Part shown: piece after piece, positions 23,710 through 31,624 of the stretch
Layout: every line of letters begins with the position of its first letter
How positions within the stretch are numbered: position 1 is the stretch's first letter
Origin: JAWLHK01 sp041690355 [NCBI: bacterium]
GTDB lineage: Bacteria; J088; JAWLBW01
Length of the DNA stretch: 64,000 nucleotides
Direction: 5' to 3'
Assembly: GCA_041690355.1 (NCBI GenBank)
Contig: JAWLHK010000008.1
Span: 1 to 64,000, forward strand
The notes under the pieces: model-generated
What the model saw: only the letters and a program-made list of their open reading frames with translations
Databases searched by the model: none
Told to the model about the DNA's origin: nothing
Position numbers and translations under genes: made by a program

Positions 23710-24830
23710 AGGTCCAGGGTGACGTCGCCGACGGGTACCGAGACGCAGAGCTGAATCTCTTCGTCCGCTTCCGCCGAAACGGCGCCGGTCAGCAGATTAC
23801 GCACGGTGCCGCTCGTCTTGCGGCACTTGCAGGTATGGCAGATGCCCATCCTGCATCCCGATTCGGGATTCAGGCCCGCGGCTTCGGCGCGCTCGAGCAG
23901 CGTGCCCGCGGCGGGAAGCGCGACGACGTTGGCGCGCGAGAAGCGGACCGCGCCTCCTGCATCTCCGTCAGCGTCCCGGGCCGGCGCGGCCGGAGCCACG
24001 AAGCGTTCCATGTGCAGCCGGTCGCCCCATCCCCGCGCATCCCAGAGGTTCTGCACGGCGTCGAGCATCCCCTGCGGTCCGCAGGCGAAGGTTGCGCAGG
24101 ACGCCGCATCGGGAACGAGCGCATCCACATGTTCCGCGCAGAAACGGCCCTCGAGGGCGCCGGGCGATCCGGATTCCGTGATGGGGTGGAACTCGGCCCG
24201 CGGCCAGGCGTGCCGCAAGGCGCGCAGCTCGGCGCCGAAGATGATGTCTTCCGGCGTGCGCGCGTAGTAGAGCAGCGTGATGCGTCCCTCGTAGAACTCG
24301 TCGTGCAGGGTGCGCAGCATCGACATGAGCGGCGTGATGCCGCTGCCGCCGCCGAGAAGAAGGATGCGCTCCGGGCGTTGCTCGGGCAGCGCGAACGATC
24401 CTTCGGCGGGCGAGAGTTCGACGACCATCCCCCGCTGCGCCCGGCGCACGAGAAAGCTCGACACGACGCCGCCTCGGTTTTCGCGAATGGTGACCGTCAG
24501 TCGCTCGCGCGGCCCGTGCGCCGAAGAGGAAACGGAAAAGCAGCGCGTGCGGCGGACGCCGTCGACGTCGACCCCCAGGCGCACGTACTGGCCGGCGCGG
24601 AATCCGGACCAGCGGGCGTTGGGCGCGAGCACGAGCGTCACCGTGTCTTCGGTTTCATAGCGGATGTCGACGATGCGCGCGCGGACCGATGCGAGCGACC
24701 AGGTCGGCGCGAAGGTTTCGACGAACCGGTGAGGCCCGTGCGGCCACGCGAGGCCGCCGGCGAGCGGTGTCGAGAGCAGCGCGTTGAGGCCGCGCTGAAG
24801 GGTGTCCTGAAAACGGGCGGAAGCAGACAT
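23706..24830 (-). CDS. ferredoxin-NAD(P) reductase/2Fe-2S electron donor for the desaturase
   Basis: A 374-residue fusion. Residues ~45-140 form the FAD-binding barrel (RCFSVSSSAHG), ~145-265 the NAD(P) domain (ILLLGGGSGITPLMSML, FACGPQGML), and ~290-374 a plant-type 2Fe-2S domain with C-x4-C-x2-C (CRMGICHTC) and a later Cys (QLCVSVPVG). It delivers electrons to the desaturase. Start 24830 follows GGAG. It heads the two-gene operon and faces the DesT/FabR-like regulator. Confidence 0.9.
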   Translation of the reverse strand: MSASARFQDTLQRGLNALLSTPLAGGLAWPHGPHRFVETFAPTWSLASVRARIVDIRYETEDTVTLVLAPNARWSGFRAGQYVRLGVDVDGVRRTRCFSVSSSAHGPRERLTVTIRENRGGVVSSFLVRRAQRGMVVELSPAEGSFALPEQRPERILLLGGGSGITPLMSMLRTLHDEFYEGRITLLYYARTPEDIIFGAELRALRHAWPRAEFHPITESGSPGALEGRFCAEHVDALVPDAASCATFACGPQGMLDAVQNLWDARGWGDRLHMERFVAPAAPARDADGDAGGAVRFSRANVVALPAAGTLLERAEAAGLNPESGCRMGICHTCKCRKTSGTVRNLLTGAVSAEADEEIQLCVSVPVGDVTLDL

Positions 24831-24846
24831 GAGCGTTCTCCTCGGA

Positions 24847-24879
24847 GTGAACATATGTTCACAGTAAACAAGTGTTCAC
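24847..24879. promoter_or_regulatory. paired DesT/FabR-type operators
   Basis: GTGAACATATGTTCAC (24847-24862) is a perfect 16-bp palindrome, and GTAAACAAGTGTTCAC (24864-24879) is a near-perfect one 17 bp further on. They lie 17-49 bp upstream of the reductase ATG. The DesT operator of Pseudomonas has the same GTGAAC-n4-GTTnAC architecture. They likely overlap the promoter of the desaturase operon. Confidence 0.8.
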
Positions 24880-25013
24880 AGTATCTACCCGAAGCGGCCG
24901 ATTTGTCAAGCGATCCGCATTACTTTTCTGTTTCCGTATGGGTTTCCACTAGTTAGCGCTCCTTTGCGCCACATGGGAACAACGGGTAGACTGAGAATCC
25001 GGTAAACGCTCAT

Positions 25014-25727
25014 ATGCCTCGTGTTCCCAAAGCCCCGAAAGCCCCGAAAGCAAAAGACGCTTCGCCGCAGCGTGACGATCGCAAACAGCGCACGCGCCGC
25101 GCGCTGATGGACGCGGCGCTTCTGCTGCTCGAGGGCGATCGCAGTTTCGACAGCCTGAGTCTGCGCGAGGTTACCCGCGATGCCGGCGTCGTGCCGGCCG
25201 CGTTCTACCGGCATTTCGCCGACATGGAGCAGCTCGGGCTTGCCCTGGTCGAGGAATCCTTCCACACGCTGCGGCAGCTCATGCGCGCGGCCCGCTCGGC
25301 GCCGGTTCCCGAGCGCCAGCTCGTGCACCGCTCGATCAACACGTACGTGCGCTACGTGCGCGCGCACCCCACGCACTTCCGCTTCATTCTTCGCGAGCGC
25401 TTCGGCGGCATGGCCTCGCTGCGCGCCTCGATCCGCGCTGAAATCCGCCTCTTCGTGAGCGAGCTCGCGACCGATCTTTCGCGGTTTCCGAACTTCAACA
25501 AGTGGACGACCGAAGATCTCCAGATGGTCGCTTCGCTCATCGTGAACGCCGTTGTGGCCACGACCGAGCTGACGCTCGATCTTCCGAACCACCGTCCCGA
25601 CGAAGAAGCCGAGGTGGCGCGTCTGGCCGAACGCCAGCTGCTCCTCATCTTCATCGCCGCCCCCCACTGGCGCAGCACGCCGCACCCGCCGGCCAAGGCC
25701 GTTCGCCGCTACCGCGAAAGCGAGTGA
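25014..25727 (+). CDS. TetR-family fatty-acid regulator, FabR/DesT-like
   Basis: A 237-residue TetR protein. Its HTH region (TRRALMDAALLLLEGDRSFD, then SLSLREVTRDAGVVPAAFYR) and the following HFADMEQLGLALVEES match E. coli FabR almost motif for motif ([20 protein letters not shown]). FabR/DesT sense the saturated:unsaturated acyl pool and repress desaturase genes. It is divergent from the desaturase operon with the paired palindromes between. The first ~20 residues are Lys/Ala/Pro-rich. Confidence 0.88.
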   Translation: MPRVPKAPKAPKAKDASPQRDDRKQRTRRALMDAALLLLEGDRSFDSLSLREVTRDAGVVPAAFYRHFADMEQLGLALVEESFHTLRQLMRAARSAPVPERQLVHRSINTYVRYVRAHPTHFRFILRERFGGMASLRASIRAEIRLFVSELATDLSRFPNFNKWTTEDLQMVASLIVNAVVATTELTLDLPNHRPDEEAEVARLAERQLLLIFIAAPHWRSTPHPPAKAVRRYRESE

Positions 25728-25890
25728 GCGCAATTGACAATTTACGATTGACGATTGACGATTTGCCGGACAGTACGACCTATCGGGCGGGGCCCGGCGC
25801 CGTACCCGATCACGAAGGAATAGAAAACGGTTCCGTAGAGCCATGTGATCCGCGAGGGGGACGGCGCGCGGCGCCGCGCAGGTCTCCTCG
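25728..25890. repeat. GATTGAC heptamer array (family B)
   Basis: CAATTGACAATTTACGATTG and two further GATTGAC units lie at about 25730-25762, just after the regulator's stop, followed by TTTGCCGGAC. Nothing else is recognised before the promoter of the next gene. Confidence 0.7.
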
Positions 25891-25907
25891 GCTACAATGA
25901 TCGGCTC

Positions 25908-26831
25908 ATGCCGACAACCGTCGCCCCCGCATCCGCTCCTGGCCCCGCCCTCGACCCGCATCGCCTGGTGCGCCGCCGTGTCGTGCTCGCCATGGTCACG
26001 CTCTACGTCCTGTGGAGTTCCACCTACCTCGCCATCCGCATCGCGGTCGAGAGCCTGCCGCCATTTCTCATGGCCGGCGCCCGGTTCGCCGTGGCCGGAA
26101 GCGTGCTCTACGCCGCGCTCCACCTGCGCGGTGTTGCGGCGCCCTCCCTACGGCAGTGGCGGAATGCGGGACTCATCGGCCTCTTTCTGGTGCTCGGGGG
26201 AAACGGGCTCGTGACCCTGGCCGAAACCACCGTTCACTCGGGGACGGCCGCCATTCTCGTTTCGACCTCGAGCCTGTGGACGACGATGCTCGGCGGCTTC
26301 ATCGGGCTCCCGCGCCGGCGCCTGGAGTGGGCCGGCATCGCCGTCGGCCTTTCGGGGGTCGTGCTCCTGCACATGCAGGATCTCGACCATCTCGGCAGCC
26401 CCTTCGGCATCGGCCTGGTCCTCACGGCCGCCGTCCTCTGGGCAAGCGGGTCCATTCTCTCGCTCCGGCTCGACCTTCCGGACGCCGTCATGTCGACGGC
26501 CGTCCAGATGCTTGTGGCCGGCGGCGCCATGCTCGTCCTTGGCGCGCTGCTCGGCGAGCGGATTCCGCATGCCCCCACGCCCGATTCCCTCTGGGCCTTC
26601 GGCTATCTCATCTTTGTCGCCATGTCGGGCTTCACCGCCTACAACTACGCCATCCGCCATGCGCGCCCGGCCGTGGCCACGAGCTACGTCTATGTGAATC
26701 CGGTGCTCGCCGTCCTGCTCGGCGCCCTCGTCCTCGGCGAACCGATTACCCCTACGACGGTAGCCGCCATGGCGATCATCGTGAGCGGCGTCATCCTTGT
26801 CGTGCTCCCGGGTGCGCTCCGCAGGAAGTGA
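25908..26831 (+). CDS. EamA/DMT-superfamily transporter, YedA-like
   Basis: A 307-residue inner-membrane exporter with ten predicted helices and two EamA repeats (residues ~25-150 and ~170-300). Motifs such as YVLWSSTYLAIRIAVESLPP and SYVYVNPVLAVLLGALVLGE are typical of the YedA branch. The substrate is unknown (amino acids or metabolites). TACAAT (25893-25898) ends 9 nt before ATG 25908. The stop codon TGA is also the first unit of the TGACGAG array that follows. Confidence 0.85.
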   Translation: MPTTVAPASAPGPALDPHRLVRRRVVLAMVTLYVLWSSTYLAIRIAVESLPPFLMAGARFAVAGSVLYAALHLRGVAAPSLRQWRNAGLIGLFLVLGGNGLVTLAETTVHSGTAAILVSTSSLWTTMLGGFIGLPRRRLEWAGIAVGLSGVVLLHMQDLDHLGSPFGIGLVLTAAVLWASGSILSLRLDLPDAVMSTAVQMLVAGGAMLVLGALLGERIPHAPTPDSLWAFGYLIFVAMSGFTAYNYAIRHARPAVATSYVYVNPVLAVLLGALVLGEPITPTTVAAMAIIVSGVILVVLPGALRRK

Positions 26832-27025
26832 CGAGTGACGAGCAATTGACGATTTACGATTGACGATTGACAATTTACGATTGCGGTCGGGGAAGCACCT
26901 GACATTGCATCGGCCCTCGTTTCTTTGGCGCTTGGTGCTTGGCGCTCGGCGATTTTCCCCCCGCCCTCGCTTCTCAGGAATCAGGAATCCGGGCTTGATT
27001 GGCGCTTAGCGCTCAGCGCTTCGCG
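26828..27025. repeat. composite heptamer mosaic (A-B-C-E-C)
   Basis: In ~200 bp: GTGACGA units (26828-26846, starting within the transporter's stop codon), AATTGAC/GATTGAC/TTTACGA (26846-26882), GGCGCTT/GGTGCTT (26926-26955), AGGAATC (26975-26990) and a second GGCGCTT/GCGCTCA group (26999-27025). GCCCTCG-CTTCTCAGG links C to E, a decayed form of the CCTTGCC core. No gene. Confidence 0.8.
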
Positions 27026-27036
27026 CCTGGTCCCCT

Positions 27037-27963
27037 CTAGGCCGACGGCTGATCCTGTACGCCCGCCTCCGGCCTGAGCGGTTCTGCTACTTCGACCTCT
27101 TCCGCAATGCCCCCTTCGAACGCCCATCGATAGTCGGCGGCGAACTGGTCGAACGTTCGCGGGGCGCGGCCGGTGACCTTCTCGACATGGTTCGTGACCC
27201 GCGCGGCGATCTCCGTCTGCTCGAACGGATGGAGCGCGAAGAGCACGTCAATCGAGGCCTCGTCGACCCCCGCATTCCGCAGCGCATCGCGGGCGTCGCC
27301 GACCTTGAGGTCCACGTATCGGACCTCACGTCCGAGTATTCCACCGAGGTGCCGGGCCACCTCCACGTTGGACAAGGCCCGGGGACCGGTCAGAAACAGC
27401 GTGCGCCCGTTCTGGGTTTCGTGAATGAGCGCGGTCGCGGCCACGAGCGCCACGTCGCGCGCGTCGACGTAGCTCACGGCCGATTCGCCGGCGGGCTTGA
27501 AGACGATCCCCTGCTCGCGCACGACCTCGCCGAGGTGAAAGGCAAAGTCCTGCATGAGCGGGTGCGGGCGCAGGAAGACATACTGGAAGCCCAGAATCCG
27601 GATCTCGTTTTCGATCGCCCGGTGGTGCTCGATGAGCTCGTTGTCGCGCAGAACGCCGATGCCAGGTACCGAGATCTTGACGATTTTGCGCACCCCCGCC
27701 TGCACCGCCGCGAGCACGAGACGCATCTCGGTCTCGAACTGGGCGGGGCCGAACGATGTGAGCAGAAAGAGGGTTTCGCACCCGGTAAGAGCCTTGCGCA
27801 CCGAGCTGTCGCTGGCATGGTTGACGCGCACTTCCTCGTGCACCGTCTGGGTCGGGATACGGCCGGTCGCGTGTACGCCGATGCGCACGGGCACGTCCTG
27901 GGCGGCCAGGATCCGGAGCAGGTCTGCACCGATGAGGCCGGTGGCGCCGGTTACGAAAATCAT
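27037..27963 (-). CDS. NmrA-like NAD(P)-binding protein
   Basis: A 308-residue atypical short-chain dehydrogenase of the NmrA/QorB type. It begins with MIFVTGATGLIGADLLRILA (GxxGxxG nucleotide site) and has LFLLTSFGPAQFETEMRLVL and ISVPGIG in the core. The catalytic Tyr-x3-Lys is not evident, favouring a redox-sensing or NAD(P)H-binding role over a clear dehydrogenase. Start 27963 has GCGGAGG upstream. Monocistronic. Confidence 0.78.
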   Translation of the reverse strand: MIFVTGATGLIGADLLRILAAQDVPVRIGVHATGRIPTQTVHEEVRVNHASDSSVRKALTGCETLFLLTSFGPAQFETEMRLVLAAVQAGVRKIVKISVPGIGVLRDNELIEHHRAIENEIRILGFQYVFLRPHPLMQDFAFHLGEVVREQGIVFKPAGESAVSYVDARDVALVAATALIHETQNGRTLFLTGPRALSNVEVARHLGGILGREVRYVDLKVGDARDALRNAGVDEASIDVLFALHPFEQTEIAARVTNHVEKVTGRAPRTFDQFAADYRWAFEGGIAEEVEVAEPLRPEAGVQDQPSA

Positions 27964-28105
27964 GGGGAAACCTCCGCGGGAAATCTGATTCCATTCTGGG
28001 CCATCCGTGAGCTTCTGCGGGCGTGAGGGGAGACTCGGTCGGGCCGAATGCACCCGGCGACGCGCAACCGGCCTCCTGTGCTCCTGCGCCCCCCGCATCC
28101 GGCAT

Positions 28106-28135
28106 TTGCCGCCCCCGAGGCACCTTTGCTATCAT
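28106..28135 (+). promoter_or_regulatory. sigma-70-type promoter of tRNA-Ser(CGA)
   Basis: TTGCCG (28106-28111) and TATCAT (28130-28135) are separated by 18 bp, with the mature tRNA starting 19 nt further downstream. Confidence 0.6.
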
Positions 28136-28153
28136 GATGGATTGAGCGCTTTC

Positions 28154-28243
28154 GGAGGGGTAGGAAAGCGGCTTAATCCACCTGACTCGAAATCAGGAGT
28201 CCCTTCACGGGGACCGTGGGTTCAAATCCCACCCCCTCCGCCA
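28154..28243 (+). tRNA. tRNA-Ser (anticodon CGA)
   Basis: A 90-nt tRNA including encoded CCA. The acceptor GGAGGGG pairs with CCCCTCC. The anticodon stem CCTGA/TCAGG carries loop CTCGAAA (anticodon CGA, reading UCG). A long variable arm (AGTCCCTTCACGGGGACC) is typical of serine tRNA, and the T arm is GTGGG-TTCAAAT-CCCAC. The D region (AGGAAAGCGGCTTAATCC) is slightly unusual. Confidence 0.95.
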
Positions 28244-28379
28244 TTTTCTCCCTTCGCATCGAAAAGGGCTTCCGGCCCACCGCCGGAAGCCCTTTCGCGT
28301 TCTGCGCCGCGCCCCGCCCGCAGACCCCCGTCGCTCCCGCTCGCCCCGATGCCCCCCGACAATGGAGAGTGGGAGTAAG

Positions 28380-29825
28380 ATGCCTGACGCGAACCCTCGC
28401 CGGCTCCGCATTCATGCCGTGACGCGCGCTGCAGCCGTGGTTGCTGTGGTTCTCGTCGCCCTCATCCTCACTGCCGCCTTCGCCGCTTCGCGGGCGTGGG
28501 ATGCATCGCAGGAGGCAGGTGATGCCGCAATCGCCGCCGCCATCACCGACGAGTTCGACCAGGCCTTGCGCGAATACCACCGCCTGGGAAACGTCGCCAT
28601 GGCCGAGTCGCTGAACCTCGACCCCGCGCGGTCTGCAGTCGCCGACCTTATCCGCACCCTGCTCCGTGATGTGCAGCAGTGGGCCGATCCCGAAACCACA
28701 GCGCTCTTGCGGCGGCTCACGGCCCAGACCGAACGGTATTTTCTCGAGCGCGAGGAGCTCGAGCGGCAAAATCTCGAACTCGCGGCGATCATTCGACGCC
28801 TGCGGCCTTCGCTCGAGGGGGCGCTCGCCACCAGTCACGCCCTGCAGGTTCATCACCAGCGGCGCTACGAGGCGGCTCGTGAGACGCAGGAAGAGGCACT
28901 GCTCGCCCTCGTAGCCACGACGGGCATCTCAGCTCTTCTCATGGGTGTGAGCGTCGTCGCTTTCGCCGTGCTGATTAACAGCCGGTTACTGAATCCGCTA
29001 TACCGATTACGCCGGGCTATGGCCGCATTCCGGGACGGTGACTCGCATCTGGAGCCGGCGGGCCGGGCGTTCGCCGAAGTTCATGATCTGGTGGAAGGAT
29101 ATCAGGAGTTGACGGAAACCATCGTCAGGCAGCGCCGCAACCAGCTCATCTTTCTGGCCGCCGTCGCCCATGACCTGCGCAACCCGCTCGCCGCGATCAA
29201 GCTGATCGCACAGTCGGCCAAGGCGCACGCCCCGTACCTGACCCCCGAACGCATCGAACAGCTCGACGCCCAGCTCGATCGCGTCATGCGCATGGTCGGT
29301 GATCTGCTCGACGCCCTGAGTATCGAAACGGGGAGCGTCACCCTTGCGCTCGAAGCGACCGACCTGCGCCGACCGGTCGAGACCGTGACGTCGCTCTACG
29401 CCGCCACGACCGATCGGCAGCGGATCGTCCTGCACAGCTCCGTCGAGCCGGTCATGCTCTGCGTCGATCCGGCGCGCATCGAGCAGATTCTCGGGAACCT
29501 GATCAGCAACGCCATCAAGTACTCCGATCCCGGAACCGACATCGTCGTCACCGTGGGCGCCATCCCCGGCGGCGCCGAGATCGCCGTGCGCGACCAAGGG
29601 CGCGGCCTTTCGGAGGACGACATCCAGAAGATCTTCCAGCCCTTTCACCGCCGGCCCGACTTCGGCTCCGTGCCCGGCGTCGGGCTCGGCCTGTTCATCG
29701 TGCGCCGCCTCGTGCGCGCCCATGGGGGCGAGGTAACCGTGCAGAGTACGCCGGGGGCGGGAGCTACATTTTGCGTGCGCCTGCCGGCCACGAAGGATTG
29801 CGACCCCCGCACCGACGGTCCGTGA
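28380..29825 (+). CDS. membrane sensor histidine kinase
   Basis: A 481-residue kinase. TM1 is at ~18-38 and TM2 at ~183-205, enclosing a ~145-residue helical sensor domain, followed by HAMP (~207-258). HisKA has the phospho-His in AVAHDLRNPLAAIK, and the HATPase has N box NLISNAIKYSD, G1 DQGRGLSEDD and G2 GVGLGLFIVRRL. It autophosphorylates and passes phosphate to an unseen response regulator; none is encoded nearby. GGGAG precedes ATG 28380. It is convergent with another kinase gene. Confidence 0.88.
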   Translation: MPDANPRRLRIHAVTRAAAVVAVVLVALILTAAFAASRAWDASQEAGDAAIAAAITDEFDQALREYHRLGNVAMAESLNLDPARSAVADLIRTLLRDVQQWADPETTALLRRLTAQTERYFLEREELERQNLELAAIIRRLRPSLEGALATSHALQVHHQRRYEAARETQEEALLALVATTGISALLMGVSVVAFAVLINSRLLNPLYRLRRAMAAFRDGDSHLEPAGRAFAEVHDLVEGYQELTETIVRQRRNQLIFLAAVAHDLRNPLAAIKLIAQSAKAHAPYLTPERIEQLDAQLDRVMRMVGDLLDALSIETGSVTLALEATDLRRPVETVTSLYAATTDRQRIVLHSSVEPVMLCVDPARIEQILGNLISNAIKYSDPGTDIVVTVGAIPGGAEIAVRDQGRGLSEDDIQKIFQPFHRRPDFGSVPGVGLGLFIVRRLVRAHGGEVTVQSTPGAGATFCVRLPATKDCDPRTDGP

Positions 29826-29837
29826 CGGGTCCGCAAG

Positions 29838-30902
29838 CTACTCGCGGTTCTCCCCTTCGGCGGATCCGACGTCAGGCGCAGCCTCGACGTCGGGCAGCGG
29901 TAAACAGACGGTCATGCAGGTGCCTGCGCCGGGCCGGCTCTCGAGCTCGATGCGCCCCCCATGGGCGCGGGTCAACCGGGCGGCGATGTAAAGGCCGAGC
30001 CCGAAGCCCTGCTTGCGCTGCGCGCTCGAGGCCCGCTCGAAGGCGTCAAAGACGTGCGCCTGCGCTTCGGGCTCAATGCCGACACCTCGATCGCAGACTT
30101 TCACACAGGCGTCGCGTTGGCGCCTGAAAATCGTTACACGAACGGGAAGCCCGCGTCCGTACTTCATTGCGTTCGTCAACAGATTGAGGAAGATCTGTTC
30201 GAGACGCTGCGGATCCCACTCGCCCTCAAGCCGGGCGCTTTCTGCCTCGACCACGAGTTCGATCCCCGCGTCTTCAAACAGCGGTGCAATCTGTTCGCGC
30301 AACGAAAGGAAGAGCGCGTTCAGTTCGACCCTGCGCCGTGCCAAGGCGGGTTCGCGATGCCGCAGGTAGCTCGCGTCGAGCACGTCGTTGAGGATACGCT
30401 GCGCGCGCCAGACCGCCGTTTCTACCCTGCGGAGTGCGGCATCTGCCGGACTCAGGGCGCGCAGGCTCGAAAGCGTGAGGGTTGCCGCCGTCAGGGCGTT
30501 TCGCACTTCATGGCTGACGAGTCCGGTCAATTCCTCACGCGCATGGCGTGCCTGATCGGCCCGTTGCCGATTGCGCTTCAAACCGTCGATGAGCAGGATG
30601 TAGCCGACGTTAATAAGGACGAAAAAGACGAGCTGCAGCAGATCCTGCGTCCACGTAGACGGAATGAGGAGCCGCCCGTCGAGGATATAGACCTCGGCAA
30701 GGAGAGAAGACGCCGCGAGCGCGAGAATGCCGTAAAACCGTCCCAGGTAGGCGCCATAGGCCACGACGGGATACAGGAGAAGAAACCGGCTGGGCTCGAG
30801 AATCGCGAGTTCGCGCTGCAGAAAGACCGCGGCGACGGCCAGACCCATGACGGCCACGGCGCGGGCGAGCCCGACGTTGAGTGAAGTCGATTCCTGATTC
30901 AC
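29838..30902 (-). CDS. membrane sensor histidine kinase with four-helix N-terminus
   Basis: A 354-residue kinase. The N-terminal ~105 residues hold about four TM helices (ARAVAVMGLAVAAVFL, FLLLYPVVAYGAYLGRFYGI, FFVLINVGYILLI), reminiscent of the DUF4118/KdpD-type sensor. HisKA has GLVSHEVRNALTAA, and the HATPase has NLLTNAMKYGRG, DRGVGIEPEAQ and GFGLGLYIAARL. No response regulator neighbours it. The start is GTG 30902. A 12-bp perfect palindrome sits ~75 bp upstream. Confidence 0.87.
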   Translation of the reverse strand: MNQESTSLNVGLARAVAVMGLAVAAVFLQRELAILEPSRFLLLYPVVAYGAYLGRFYGILALAASSLLAEVYILDGRLLIPSTWTQDLLQLVFFVLINVGYILLIDGLKRNRQRADQARHAREELTGLVSHEVRNALTAATLTLSSLRALSPADAALRRVETAVWRAQRILNDVLDASYLRHREPALARRRVELNALFLSLREQIAPLFEDAGIELVVEAESARLEGEWDPQRLEQIFLNLLTNAMKYGRGLPVRVTIFRRQRDACVKVCDRGVGIEPEAQAHVFDAFERASSAQRKQGFGLGLYIAARLTRAHGGRIELESRPGAGTCMTVCLPLPDVEAAPDVGSAEGENRE

Positions 30903-30974
30903 AGTGTGCGCCCGCGCGTGGAGAATACAGATACGCGCTTCCGGCAGAGACGCGACGGCCGAAAATGGTCATCG

Positions 30975-30990
30975 CTGTGCGCACAGCATA
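30975..30990 (-). promoter_or_regulatory. palindrome beside a TATGCT hexamer upstream of the kinase gene
   Basis: On the minus strand TATGCT (30985-30990) runs directly into the perfect palindrome CTGTGCGCACAG (30975-30986). This is where a transcript start and repressor site would overlap, about 75 bp before GTG 30902. Confidence 0.35.
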
Positions 30991-31129
30991 ACACACATTT
31001 TCGCCATGCTTGGTGAGTGCGGCAACAAACTCCAGAGGGCATTCAAGCAGAGCCCGGGTCGGTCGCGCGTCGGAGTTCGCCTCAAACGGTTGGCGGCCGC
31101 TACCGGGGCAATCATGGTCCGAGAGTGAA

Positions 31130-31366
31130 CTATGCATCCCAGTCGACCAGCCGCAGCCCGACGACGCGGCCGAACTCCCGCGTCTTGTGCGTCACCAGCG
31201 TCGCATCATGGGCGCGCGCGATTGCAGGCGCGCGCGATTGCAGCGATCATCAGGTCATTGGGGCCGATGGGACGGCCTTGCGCCGCAAGGTCGGCCCGGA
31301 TCATGCCGTAATGCTCTGCGCACCGGTCATCGAGTGGTGTTGAGGTAAAAGAACACCCCGTTGGAC
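31130..31366 (-). pseudogene. vapC: truncated and frameshifted VapC (PIN-domain) toxin
   Basis: After the antitoxin stop only ~15 codons remain before the C-terminal half of a PIN domain: PLDDRCAEHYGMIRADLAAQ, GRPIGPNDLMIAAIARA. The reading frame is then broken by a tandem 16-bp duplication (GCAATCGCGCGCGCCT twice, about 31213-31244) and resumes one frame over as HDATLVTHKTREFGRVVGLR, stopping at 31130. The N-terminal ~60 residues, including the first catalytic Asp, are missing, so it cannot be active. Confidence 0.8.
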
Positions 31367-31588
31367 TCAATCCCGGCGCTCGAAGTTGGTTTCAACCTCT
31401 CGCTCCAGCCGGTCTCCGGCCCACCGCCCCACGACGCTTTCAAACCAGCCATCCGGCCAGCGCGCGGCAGTGAGCTCGCGCGTCACCAGCGTAGCGAGGA
31501 ACCTGGGAACGGTCAGGTTCGCCTCCTGCGCTTTTCGCCGGATGAGCGCTTCGAGGTCGTCAGGAATGACAAAGTGCAGCTGCCCCAT
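31367..31588 (-). CDS. VapB-like antitoxin
   Basis: A 73-residue protein (MGQLHFVIPDDLEALIRRKA) with a ribbon-helix-helix-like N-terminus and a C-terminal tail rich in Trp/Glu (GRWAGDRLEREVETNFERRD) that would wrap the toxin. It is immediately upstream of the VapC remnant on the same strand. Intact although its toxin is destroyed. Confidence 0.65.
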   Translation of the reverse strand: MGQLHFVIPDDLEALIRRKAQEANLTVPRFLATLVTRELTAARWPDGWFESVVGRWAGDRLEREVETNFERRD

Positions 31589-31624
31589 AGGATCATGATT
31601 ACATAAGTCTGCGCCTTTTCCCGA

